Assembly (NCBI GenBank): GCA_943369295.1
Contig: CALRMU020000005.1
Span: 109,066-173,065, forward strand
DNA length: 64,000 nt
Direction of reading: 5' to 3'
DNA from: JAKRSE01 sp943369295
GTDB lineage: Bacteria; Armatimonadota; Fimbriimonadia; Fimbriimonadales; Fimbriimonadaceae
The number at the start of each line of letters is the position of its first letter. The stretch's first letter is position 1. Made by a program: the position numbers and the translations under genes. The notes beneath the pieces are model-generated. The model did no database searches. It was not told the origin of the DNA and saw nothing but the letters and a program-made list of their open reading frames with translations. Shown here one piece after another: positions 43,545-51,689 of this stretch.

Positions 43545-44838
43545 AAGGAACCTCTAGGGAGAAGGTTGTTCCTTCTCCCAGAGTTGACTTGATGTTCAGT
43601 TTTGCACCCATGGCTTGGGTCAATTCGACCACGACCTTGGTGCCAAGTCCGGTTCCCTTGCTGTTGCTCCAAATGCTTCTGGCGTTGCCACCAAGAATGC
43701 CTCTAATCTGAGCTGGAGAGATTCCTGGCCCGTTGTCGATGATCTCGATGAGGTGGCTAGATTCGGTAACGCTCGTCTTTACGGTCACTCCCGGATAGAG
43801 TGCATCTCCGTCAGCCGCATTCGCAGATGACCATTCGATAGGCATGGTCTCAGCAACCGCCTTGATGGCGTTTCCAACAAGGTTCTCTATAATTCGAATC
43901 AAGAAGAGGTCGTCAAACTCTGTTTCGGGAGCGGAATAGTCGAGATCAAGACTGAGCTTTACCCTGCGTCTCTTGCTCTGTGGCTCCATAAACTGCACAG
44001 CCTCCTCCACCACATGGGGCAGACTCTGCATCTTGGGCTTTGGTGTCAAAGGCTTGCCGGCGGCCAGGTCGTTGACGAGACGCGCGTAACGGTAAACCCT
44101 GTCACTGTAGGGGGAGAAAACGTCTTTGAAAGTCCCCTCAAGCATGTCAAGGTAAAACATGGCGTCACCCTTCACACCCTGAAGCTTCAGTACAGCCCTA
44201 AGGCCATCCAGGTTCCTTTCGAACTCGGGCAGGAATGTGATCAGAACGCCTGCTTTGTTCGCCAAGTCGTGCGCGGTGCGGCCCATTCCTTCAAGGGCAG
44301 CAACTGACTGTCTCTGCTCCATCAAACGACTAGTCGTGACGGCAAAGGCGCAGACGTCTCCAACCGTGTCCAAGACGGCAACGTCATCCTCGGTGAACAC
44401 ACCGTCGATCTTGTTGACAAGCTGAACGACGCCGATCGGAGCAGCTCCCGCGATTCGCAGGGGAACTGTGATCATGGTGCGGACTGTGATTCCGCTCTTT
44501 TCTTTGATCTCACTGCTGGAAGGGTCACCGGCAGTTGAAAACTGGCTGATGATCGTCTTTCCAGATTGAAATGCCTCGCCTGCAACACCAAAATCATCGG
44601 GAATATCTAATCGCCCGAGCTTGCTCGCAACTTCTTCTGGAAGAACGTGCAGGAATCTAAGCCGCTTAGATGCAGCTTCATGAAGGAATATGGTGCCCCC
44701 TTCAGCCTTAGCGGCTTCGACGCAGATATTGAGGACATCCAAAAGAACCGTGTTGGCATCTTGGACCCCAGAAAGCTTCCGTGTCGCAAGATGCACGGCT
44801 TCCAACAGCGAGTTCTTTTCCTTCACAAGCAATTGCAT
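43516..44838 (-). CDS. GAF-domain sensor histidine kinase (soluble)
   Basis: A 440-residue cytoplasmic kinase: an N-terminal helix, a GAF domain at about 15-165 (TIFLHEAASKRLRFLHVLPE, then GVVQLVNKIDGVFTEDD), a dimerisation helix with the likely phospho-acceptor His in GRTAHDLANKAG, and an ATPase domain with N box ENLVGNAIKA, G1 DNGPGI and G2 KGTGLGTKVV. No membrane segment and no receiver domain; no response regulator gene is adjacent. The GAF domain may bind a small ligand or a nucleotide. The partner regulator is unknown. Confidence 0.9.
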   Translation of the reverse strand: MQLLVKEKNSLLEAVHLATRKLSGVQDANTVLLDVLNICVEAAKAEGGTIFLHEAASKRLRFLHVLPEEVASKLGRLDIPDDFGVAGEAFQSGKTIISQFSTAGDPSSSEIKEKSGITVRTMITVPLRIAGAAPIGVVQLVNKIDGVFTEDDVAVLDTVGDVCAFAVTTSRLMEQRQSVAALEGMGRTAHDLANKAGVLITFLPEFERNLDGLRAVLKLQGVKGDAMFYLDMLEGTFKDVFSPYSDRVYRYARLVNDLAAGKPLTPKPKMQSLPHVVEEAVQFMEPQSKRRRVKLSLDLDYSAPETEFDDLFLIRIIENLVGNAIKAVAETMPIEWSSANAADGDALYPGVTVKTSVTESSHLIEIIDNGPGISPAQIRGILGGNARSIWSNSKGTGLGTKVVVELTQAMGAKLNIKSTLGEGTTFSLEVPFIQPQLQAH

Positions 44839-45226
44839 GGGGTGCAGGGGACCTTAGTCCCTCCTATTCAACGGCTCCAGCCTTCGCAGTGTTCCACGAT
44901 GGCATGAAAATAATCCACCCCTAACCCGGGCCCAGCCGTCCATCAGTCATATCATTTTCATGTGATTGGTTAAATAACTCGTCAAATTCATGAACAAAAA
45001 CAGCCCGAAATTTTTATTCAAAAATTTGAACAATCGGTCAGTAAAGGCCAAAATGCAGTCAGCTGGCAGAAAAACCAGCGTCCTATAATGCCTCGTAAAA
45101 TCGCCTTGGACTTTTTACGATAATCGATCACTTCGTGGCCAGGAGCCTAATAAAAGGCAGCAATTCGCCAATTATTAAGCAAGCATAAGGCGCAATCCCG
45201 CCTCATGCACAAGGATCTTGTAGGAA
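44839..45226. other. AT-rich intergenic region between divergent HK and MCP genes
   Basis: No gene. An AT-rich tract with AAATTTTTATTCAAAAATTT-like runs lies near 45007-45030. TATAAT occurs at 45084-45089 on the plus strand without a good -35, and AAGGA at 45211-45215 could act as a distant Shine-Dalgarno for the chemoreceptor. A c-di-GMP riboswitch was looked for and not recognised. Confidence 0.4.
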
Positions 45227-47590
45227 ATGAAGATTGGCCCAAAACTTATCGTTGCTTTTATGGCGTTTGGCCTTCTGCCATTCCTTCTCGCCGGAAAACT
45301 CGCATGGAGCGGGCTTGCCGAGCAGGAGAAGCTTGTCGGAGAAGCTCTTCAGGGCAATGCCGACCGCGTTATCGACACCGTTGAGCGAAACCTTTTTGAA
45401 AGGTATGGCGACGTTCAGGCCTTTGGCTTAAACGAAGGTTTCCATGATCAGAGCAAGTGGTATCAGGTCAATGGCAACTCTGGCCTTTCTAAGCTGATCA
45501 ACAAATACATTTCAACTTACACGCCGGTCTACGACCTCATGTTCTTTGTGGACACCAAGGGCCGCGTTGCAGCTTCCAGCTCTGTTAAAGCAGACGGGAC
45601 GAGAATCAAGGTCTCACCTCTCTTCAATCGCAATTTTTCAAAGGATCCTTGGTTCCAGGCAGTGAAGGCAGGAAACTTTACAGCATCCGATGCCTTGACC
45701 GGCACCTATGTTGAGGACTTCAAGAAGCTGGATTGGGCCGCCGAAGTTCTTGGCACCCACGGCTATTACATGACTTTCAGCGCACCAGTTAAGAACAGCG
45801 CAGGACAGATCATTGGCTACTGGCAGAACCTAGTCAGCCCCGAAATGCTTGGGGCCATTCTTCAAGATGCACAGAAAGAAATGGCCGCTCAAGGCTGGTC
45901 CACCAGCGAAATCGCCCTTATTGATCCCAAGGGCACACTGGTGCTGGAGTTTCTTCCGGGCATGGCCGAGAAGGGGTTTGAAGTTGATTTAAAGACCCTT
46001 TCTCAGCTAAATCTTTCAGAGGCAGGAAATGAACTTGCCAAGGCTGCCACGACAGGCAGTGACCAGGGCCTTAAGAACTCGAAAAACACCAGGACGAATT
46101 CGGAGATGGCTGGAGCCTTCACGAAGTCCGTTGGCGCTCTTGGTTACCCTGGAGTAGGTTGGAGAGTTTTGACCCGGGCCAACACTCAGGAAGTTTTTGC
46201 CCTCGTTAGTCAGTCAAAGAGCACCTTCATCATCATTTTCGCCATCCTGCTGGTGGCTATTCCGGCTATCGCCCTCTTTCTCTCCAGACAGATTTCCAAG
46301 CCAATTGCAGAAATCGATAAGGCGATGAGAACGATCGCCTCTGGCAGCATCGACGTCGAAATCACCCACCGCGGGAAGGACGAAATCGGAAGCCTGGCTG
46401 AAAGCGGCCGACTGCTTATCGCCCGAGTCAAGGAGTACGCCGGTTGGGCGAACAGGATTGCTCGAGGTGACATCAGACAGAGGGTTCCTAAGAGGAATAT
46501 CGACTCTTCTGACGCCATCGGCTGGGCCATGACACAGATCATGGGCAGCTTGAATCGCGCCCTCGGAACACTTCGAACAGCTTCAAATGAGATCAGCACC
46601 CTGTCCGGCTCAGTCCGCGAAGCCTCTAGCTCTATTGCTGATGCTAACGAACAAGTCGCCATTCGCTCAACAGAGATCCTAAGTTCAATGGAGAGCACTG
46701 TTCAGGCAAGCGGCGAAGTCGCCCTTTCCAGTGAAAACCAGGCTAAGACCCTCGCTGAAATCGCAGAGCAGATGAAGAGCATGGGGCTGGCAGTCAAGGA
46801 AGTTTCTGAGGCTGTAGAAGAGGTTGCTGTTTCGACTGGTGTCGGAGGCAGAAACACAAGCCGTGCCTTGGCTGGACAATCGACACTGGATGGCATGCAG
46901 GTTATCAAGCAGGCCACCACAACGGTTGGTGACAGAATCTCTGAACTCACTGTCAAGTCAGAGAACGTTGCGATGATTGTTGTCCTCATTAAGGATATTG
47001 CCAATCAGACCAACCTTCTCGCCCTCAACGCTGCCATCGAAGCTGCAAGAGCTGGTGAACACGGCAAGGGATTTGCCGTTGTCGCTGACGAAGTCAGAAA
47101 GCTGGCCGAGCGCAGCAGCACCGCGACGAAGAACATCACTGACTTGATTGAAGAAATGACCCTCCTTATGGAGCAGTCATCAGCCGCTATGGCTCAAGCT
47201 GACGCCGCAGTCAAGACTGGAAGCGAAAGCGTTCTGGCCCTGAGCGGACCCGTGACCCGTGTCGCAGAAAAGTCTGCCGCCATGATCAAACTGGCCGAAC
47301 AGGTTGAGCGAGCCGTCGATGACTGTGTGGCTATCACAGATGAAAACGCTGCCGCTGCCTCGACGATGGCTCAGGGCAGCGAGGACGTCAGCAGATCGAT
47401 CCACGACGTTTCTGCCGCTGCCGAAGAAACCACTGGCGCTGCCGAAGAACTCGCCTCCCAGGTCACCGTTCTCGCCGAACTGGCTAAGGAACTTGACAAC
47501 CTGGTCAGCGAATTCAAGGTCGACGGAATTGACCCTGACGACTGGGTTGAAACTCACCCTGCTTTTCAGGAACTTCCACGAGCGGCTTAG
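45227..47590 (+). CDS. methyl-accepting chemotaxis protein
   Basis: A 787-residue chemoreceptor. Membrane segment 1 is at about 7-24, a large extracytoplasmic Cache-like sensor covers about 30-340 (VYDLMFFVDTKGRVAASSS, then YYMTFSAPVKNSAGQIIGYW), membrane segment 2 is at about 345-365, and a HAMP domain follows (RQISKPIAEIDKAMRTIASG). The signalling hairpin tip is DIANQTNLLALNAAIEAARA followed by GEHGKGFAVVADEVRKLAER, essentially invariant. There is no C-terminal CheR-binding pentapeptide. No che genes are nearby, so it feeds a pathway encoded elsewhere, either flagellar or type IV pilus motility. Confidence 0.95.
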   Translation: MKIGPKLIVAFMAFGLLPFLLAGKLAWSGLAEQEKLVGEALQGNADRVIDTVERNLFERYGDVQAFGLNEGFHDQSKWYQVNGNSGLSKLINKYISTYTPVYDLMFFVDTKGRVAASSSVKADGTRIKVSPLFNRNFSKDPWFQAVKAGNFTASDALTGTYVEDFKKLDWAAEVLGTHGYYMTFSAPVKNSAGQIIGYWQNLVSPEMLGAILQDAQKEMAAQGWSTSEIALIDPKGTLVLEFLPGMAEKGFEVDLKTLSQLNLSEAGNELAKAATTGSDQGLKNSKNTRTNSEMAGAFTKSVGALGYPGVGWRVLTRANTQEVFALVSQSKSTFIIIFAILLVAIPAIALFLSRQISKPIAEIDKAMRTIASGSIDVEITHRGKDEIGSLAESGRLLIARVKEYAGWANRIARGDIRQRVPKRNIDSSDAIGWAMTQIMGSLNRALGTLRTASNEISTLSGSVREASSSIADANEQVAIRSTEILSSMESTVQASGEVALSSENQAKTLAEIAEQMKSMGLAVKEVSEAVEEVAVSTGVGGRNTSRALAGQSTLDGMQVIKQATTTVGDRISELTVKSENVAMIVVLIKDIANQTNLLALNAAIEAARAGEHGKGFAVVADEVRKLAERSSTATKNITDLIEEMTLLMEQSSAAMAQADAAVKTGSESVLALSGPVTRVAEKSAAMIKLAEQVERAVDDCVAITDENAAAASTMAQGSEDVSRSIHDVSAAAEETTGAAEELASQVTVLAELAKELDNLVSEFKVDGIDPDDWVETHPAFQELPRAA

Positions 47591-47601
47591 TTCCACTCCA
47601 C

Positions 47602-47654
47602 AAAAGCAAAAACGGGCCAGCCAGGCAAATCCTGGCTGGCCCGTTTTTGCTTTT
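47602..47654. terminator. bidirectional terminator, 24-bp perfect stem
   Basis: Left arm 47602-47625 and right arm 47631-47654 are exact reverse complements (core AACGGGCCAGCCAGG), loop CAAAT, with the A and T runs inside the stem. It serves the MCP and the convergent GIN-domain gene. Confidence 0.95.
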
Positions 47655-47661
47655 AAGCCAC

Positions 47662-48450
47662 TTAGGGCTGAATCAGAGATGAAGCTCCCCGCACCGAGAA
47701 CCTTGTGGAGGCTGGTTTTGACAGCAGCTTTAGGCTGCTTGCCCCTTTGGCAGATCCTCTGAGCTTTTCTGTCGCTAAGGAAGCGGATGAAGCTCCAGTC
47801 AACTCAACATCAGCTTCCTTGGTCTTTGCGGCAAGCTTCAACGAAGAAGCACCGTCAAGTTCAGCAATAAGCGTCTCAGCATCAGCCTTATTGTTAAAAT
47901 TGATCTTTGATGCGCCAGAGGCTTCTGCACGAATCCTCTTGGGCGAGGCATCGAATGTTGCTTCGGAGGCGCCATTCAGCTCTGCCTCAACACTTTCCAG
48001 AGTTCCGGCAAAGGCCAGCTTCCCTGCACCATTCATTTCTAGGTCAAGCCTCTGAACTTTGGCGTCAGCCACAGTCACATTGGCTGCTCCTGTGATCTCC
48101 AGTGACTCCAGAGTTTTGATGCCGATAGTGGCCTTCATCCCCTTTTCTGTCGTGATGCTTCTGGCCATGGTGTCGAGCTTCATGATCCCTCGTGACTCTT
48201 CAGCCTTGAGATGATCGACAAGGTTGTCCTCAATGGTCACAACCAGTGGAGCGTCATCGGGAGTGATCGTAACCTCGAAAGCACTGCCAACTTCCAAGCC
48301 TCTCAATCCCTTGTGATCAAAAGTCTTAGTGGTCATGACACCAGAGCCGACAAGCTTGCCCTGTTCCATTTCTCCGGCGATAGCCATAGGAATGCAGCCA
48401 CCCATGACAAGAGCGGCAGAGGCGGCAGCCAAAGCTAACGATGCTTTCAT
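47662..48450 (-). CDS. GIN-domain (DUF2807-like) putative auto-transporter adhesin, probable lipoprotein
   Basis: A 262-residue exported protein. The signal ends in ALVMGGC, a reasonable lipobox, so Cys18 is probably lipidated. The remainder is a right-handed beta-helix-like domain with repeating G-A-S turns: ITGAANVTVADAK, MNGAGKLAFAGT, LNGASEATFDAS, ASGASKINFNNK and so on, each about 20 residues, as in the GIN domain of head GIN proteins. The start region GLRGLEVGSAFEVTITPDD fits. Function of the family is unknown, probably surface structural or adhesive. Confidence 0.88.
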   Translation of the reverse strand: MKASLALAAASAALVMGGCIPMAIAGEMEQGKLVGSGVMTTKTFDHKGLRGLEVGSAFEVTITPDDAPLVVTIEDNLVDHLKAEESRGIMKLDTMARSITTEKGMKATIGIKTLESLEITGAANVTVADAKVQRLDLEMNGAGKLAFAGTLESVEAELNGASEATFDASPKRIRAEASGASKINFNNKADAETLIAELDGASSLKLAAKTKEADVELTGASSASLATEKLRGSAKGASSLKLLSKPASTRFSVRGASSLIQP

Positions 48451-48537
48451 AAAACTTTGTTACAGGCCAGCCTTGCCAGCGTTGCAGGGGGAAAAACTCC
48501 CTGGCGAAAAATGGGGCTAGTCGTGCTGACCCTGATT

Positions 48538-48566
48538 TCTTCTGGCCGCCTCGTTGGGCCAGAAGA
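48538..48566. other. inverted repeat downstream of aldo/keto reductase gene
   Basis: TCTTCTGGCC (48538-48547) pairs with GGCCAGAAGA (48557-48566). It lies 20 bases beyond the stop of the minus-strand reductase gene. No T-run follows, so a terminator role is only possible. Confidence 0.4.
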
Positions 48567-48586
48567 TATCAAGGCCATAGGCGGCC

Positions 48587-49522
48587 TTAAGGCAGATTAA
48601 CGCCGCGAGCAGCCACCATCATGCGGTACCACTCTTCCCTGCCCAGTTCGACTTCAGTCGCCTTGACAGCGGCCTTGATCCTCTCTGGCTTGGTGGAACC
48701 GACGATAGGAATGATGCCTGCTGGATGCTGAAGCAGCCAAGCTAGGGCGATCTCGGTTCGTGTGACACCATGCTGCTTGGCCAGCTTGTCCATCAGGGTC
48801 AAAAGCTCGGCCAAGTGGGGCCTGCCTTCTGGGGCAATTCCGCCTTCGCCAAGCCATCCGCCAGCCAAAGGACTCCACGAAAGAGGAGTAATGCCAAGCT
48901 CCAGACACTGGTCCAGCGTGCCATCCTCAAAGGGATCTAGACGGCCAAGATGGATTTCAACTTGGTTGACCACAAGCGGGAAGGAGAGGCTGGCCTGTAG
49001 AGCCGCCACCTTGCTCGGCATGAAATTGCTGACTCCGAAATAGCGAACCTTGCCCTGGGCGTGGAGCTGCTCAAAAGCTTCCGCGACCTCTTCTGGGTTC
49101 ATCAGGTAGTCGGGCCGATGTAGCTGATAGATGTCGATTGTCTCTACGTTCAGCCTTTTCAGTGAGCCTTCGCAGGAATCGATGATGTGCTGAAAACTAA
49201 AATCGAAGCGATGGGGGGAATCGGGATTGGGGCTGCCACCGAATCGAATGCCGCACTTTGTGGCGATGATGGTGCTTCGGCGAAGATCAGGCGAATCCTT
49301 AAGCAGTTCGCCATGGAGGCTTTCGCAGACTGTCTGAGCATAGATGTCTGCATGATCAAAAAGCGTGTAGCCACATTCGTAGGCGGTGAGCAGCGCCTTG
49401 TGAGCATTTTCTCGGTGAGCAGGGGTGAGATCGGCTGGATTCCAAATCCCAGCAATCCTCATGCATCCGTAGCTGAGAACTGAGGCTTCAAGGCCAGTCT
49501 GTCCGATGTACTGCAGGTCCAT
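48587..49522 (-). CDS. aldo/keto reductase
   Basis: A 311-residue NADPH-dependent oxidoreductase with a TIM barrel, of the YdhF-like group. Catalytic residues: Asp and Tyr in LFDHADIYAQ, Lys in IATKCGIRFGG, His in IYQLHRPDYLMNPEEV. SWSPLAGGWLGEGG and GIIPIVGSTKPERIKAA form the cofactor site. ATG 49522 is chosen because the MDLQYIGQTGLEAS start fits the family; the frame extends to 49552 only by a TTG. The gene is near membrane protein genes on the same strand. Substrate unknown. Confidence 0.92.
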   Translation of the reverse strand: MDLQYIGQTGLEASVLSYGCMRIAGIWNPADLTPAHRENAHKALLTAYECGYTLFDHADIYAQTVCESLHGELLKDSPDLRRSTIIATKCGIRFGGSPNPDSPHRFDFSFQHIIDSCEGSLKRLNVETIDIYQLHRPDYLMNPEEVAEAFEQLHAQGKVRYFGVSNFMPSKVAALQASLSFPLVVNQVEIHLGRLDPFEDGTLDQCLELGITPLSWSPLAGGWLGEGGIAPEGRPHLAELLTLMDKLAKQHGVTRTEIALAWLLQHPAGIIPIVGSTKPERIKAAVKATEVELGREEWYRMMVAARGVNLP

Positions 49523-49552
49523 GCCTTCAGCATGACCGCAAGGGACGGACAA

Positions 49553-50053
49553 TCACAAGACGGGGGGCTGCCCCGACTGGTCTGATGGGACTTGAGGCAC
49601 TTTTGCTGCTTCGAAGAGGGCCTTGACCGGCTTTTTGTTCAAGTTCATAAGGCAAAAGATTCCGATACCAGTACCAACTGGGAACTGCAGCGTACAGAGT
49701 GCGGAGATCGCCAAAACGAAGACATGGTGCTTTCTCTGCCGTGATAAAAAGCAGGCGATGCCGACAAGCACAGAGGCGACGAAGATGATAATGCCAGTGA
49801 ACCCGTAAAAGAAAGCCACTGTTTGAGGAGTAATCATCTCGCCAAATCGTCCGTAAATGGTGGTAGGGAAAAAGCGCTCAAACAGTTCTGGATTGCTGGT
49901 CATGTTTCCAACAATCAAGGCACCCAGAATCTGAATCATTGACGTAAAGAAGAAGAAAATAGAGCCAATGCCAAGAGCCACAGTGACTTGCCCTAGACTT
50001 TTATCCGCTTGGAAAGCGATTTCAGAAGGGCTTAGATTTTCGGTGCTTGACAT
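49553..50053 (-). CDS. small four-helix membrane protein, paralog 1
   Basis: A 166-residue protein with four probable membrane segments (about 25-50, 78-98, 100-118 or so, and 124-140). Unknown function. The C-terminal part VGTGIGIFCLMNLNKKPVKALF matches in pattern the neighbouring genes at 50106-50627 and 50671-51084. This motif, P/V-G-T-x-x-GI[YF] then a hydrophobic stretch, is seen at the end of many small bacterial membrane proteins. The three are consecutive on one strand. Confidence 0.7.
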   Translation of the reverse strand: MSSTENLSPSEIAFQADKSLGQVTVALGIGSIFFFFTSMIQILGALIVGNMTSNPELFERFFPTTIYGRFGEMITPQTVAFFYGFTGIIIFVASVLVGIACFLSRQRKHHVFVLAISALCTLQFPVGTGIGIFCLMNLNKKPVKALFEAAKVPQVPSDQSGQPPVL

Positions 50054-50105
50054 TTGTGAGTCCTGATTGTGACTGTTTCAATCTCAAACTGAAGTCCTTA
50101 ACTCC

Positions 50106-50627
50106 TCAAGATTTCCCATCTAATGAAGAAGTCGTGCTATGAGCCGATTTGGTTGGCAATTCATCCTCTGAATAAAAAAGGGCCTTGACTGACTTTTGAG
50201 AGAGAATGCTGGTTGAATAAATCCCAAAGATCGTCCCAACGGGATTGAGGATCAAGAAGATCGAACCAATGAAGACCAAGTCATAAGTTAGCCTGCATCT
50301 CGCCGCTACACCGAGAATGCTTAGTTTTCCTCCACCAGCCAAAAAACTCATTCCGAATAGAAGGCTTATGAGGGCAAAATTCTCTTTCGATTTCACATCG
50401 GTGAACCGTATGAAGGGCACTTCTGGAAGAAAGCTTCGATCTATCTCTGGCAGAATCAAAGGCAGTCCCAGATAGACTGCCAGACCAAGTATGAGTAGAC
50501 CAGCGCCTGACGAAAGGAAGGCAGCGATAATGAGCGCCCCTGCGGCACGATCCAGGCTAATATCAGCCTTAGATCGAACAGAATTGCCTTCGCTCTTCCC
50601 CACTTCCATTAGATGAACCTCATTCAC
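50106..50627 (-). CDS. small four-helix membrane protein, paralog 2
   Basis: A 173-residue membrane protein with the same layout: hydrophobic segments near 30-58, 88-106 and 116-140, then the motif VGTIFGIYSTSILSQKSVKALF. It shares KSVKALF with the protein encoded at 49553-50053 (KPVKALF). The N-terminus is charged and cytoplasmic-looking. Unknown function. An ATG a few codons in (MEVGKSEG) is an alternative start. Confidence 0.7.
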   Translation of the reverse strand: MNEVHLMEVGKSEGNSVRSKADISLDRAAGALIIAAFLSSGAGLLILGLAVYLGLPLILPEIDRSFLPEVPFIRFTDVKSKENFALISLLFGMSFLAGGGKLSILGVAARCRLTYDLVFIGSIFLILNPVGTIFGIYSTSILSQKSVKALFYSEDELPTKSAHSTTSSLDGKS

Positions 50628-50670
50628 TTTAAAAAGGCTGAACTTTCCTCAGCCAAGAAACATGCGAAGG

Positions 50671-51084
50671 CTAAACAAATCCCTGCTGATTTTCTGTCTT
50701 GCCGAGAACGACAAAAGTGTAGATTCCTAATGCCAAACCTAGAGGAACATTCCACAGCGCCAGGATGGCCCCAACATAGGCCAGCCATCGTGCTTTACCC
50801 CTCTTAAGGCATGAGCCAATGACGATGTAGATAATCGGACTCAACATTGCTAAAACAAGGAAAATGAGCAGCAGAACAGAAGGATCAAGTCGAAGGATAT
50901 TAGGTTCCGGGATCCTAACTTCTCCAGGCTTCATTTCACCTCTCTGGACGCTCAGAAAGGCTCCACCCAAGACAACCGCAAAATAGCCCAGTATGAGCAG
51001 CGAGAACGCCGTGCTCACCCAACCATAAACCGAGAACAATATGGAGAGGGTGCGAACTTCCCTCGTCACCTCAGAACCTTGCAC
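50671..51084 (-). CDS. small four-helix membrane protein, paralog 3
   Basis: A 137-residue membrane protein, shortest of the three. Segments at about 20-42, 68-90 and 98-128; the end LGLALGIYTFVVLGKTENQQGF keeps the G-I-Y motif of the other two. Unknown function. The P-loop gene on the same strand ends 9 bases upstream of this gene's start, so the four genes may form a transcript. Confidence 0.68.
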   Translation of the reverse strand: MQGSEVTREVRTLSILFSVYGWVSTAFSLLILGYFAVVLGGAFLSVQRGEMKPGEVRIPEPNILRLDPSVLLLIFLVLAMLSPIIYIVIGSCLKRGKARWLAYVGAILALWNVPLGLALGIYTFVVLGKTENQQGFV

Positions 51085-51093
51085 GATTGGATT

Positions 51094-51642
51094 CTACCTA
51101 CTGGCTAGATGTAGTTCGACCTCATCTAGAGTCGAGTCCAAACTTCCCTCGTTTGTCACTGTAATCCAGCCATTCCCCGCAAGATCCCAATCTGAGTAAC
51201 CCTTGTGAACCCCGATGATCACATCGGTCAGGGCCGAATGATGGAAGTCTTTGTTCGTTCTCGTCTCGCCACGATGCAGACAGATTTCAAGCGCAGGGAG
51301 AAGAGCCACCTTTGCCGCTGGGACATCGGCGAGGCGGGAGGCAAAGAGCTCATCCATCACCTGGGGTCGTCGGCAGTGATCTATAGCGACAGCGAATCCG
51401 GCAGCTCGGTACCTAAGAGCCACATCGACGGCTGCGTTTTCGGCCAAGACAAACTGCTTCTCGGTCTCATCGCTCCAGCCCATCAAGGTATCCAGCCTGC
51501 CCGAGACCACCCAGAACCTCAGTTCGTCGACGGGAATCACGACTCCTTTCTCCTGCCTCTTTGCCCAGGCGTGGCAGAAGGCAGATTTCCCTGCGGCTGG
51601 GGGTCCGCTGACAAGAAGAATGGGAGGCAGGCTTTTCGCCAT
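51094..51642 (-). CDS. P-loop kinase-like NTPase
   Basis: A 182-residue P-loop protein with Walker A SGPPAAGKSAF at 13-23 and VVIPVDELRF next to it, similar in plan to the kinase at 3612-4118 and to zeta-toxin or AAA_33-type small kinases. The region AVDVALRYRAAGFAVAIDHCRR and a Arg-rich segment (CLHRGETRTNKDF) would form the lid. Substrate unknown. No antitoxin-like gene accompanies it, so a toxin role is not suggested. Confidence 0.82.
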   Translation of the reverse strand: MAKSLPPILLVSGPPAAGKSAFCHAWAKRQEKGVVIPVDELRFWVVSGRLDTLMGWSDETEKQFVLAENAAVDVALRYRAAGFAVAIDHCRRPQVMDELFASRLADVPAAKVALLPALEICLHRGETRTNKDFHHSALTDVIIGVHKGYSDWDLAGNGWITVTNEGSLDSTLDEVELHLASR

Positions 51643-51689
51643 AGCCTCCCATTTTCACGAATGCCGAATCGAGCTGCCAGACAACGGCC

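Noticed and set aside
45084..45226. Possible c-di-GMP (GEMM) riboswitch ahead of the chemoreceptor
   Set aside because: The conserved GGGCAAACC and ACGCAAAGCC blocks are not found; AGGCGCAATCCCGCC only looks superficially similar.
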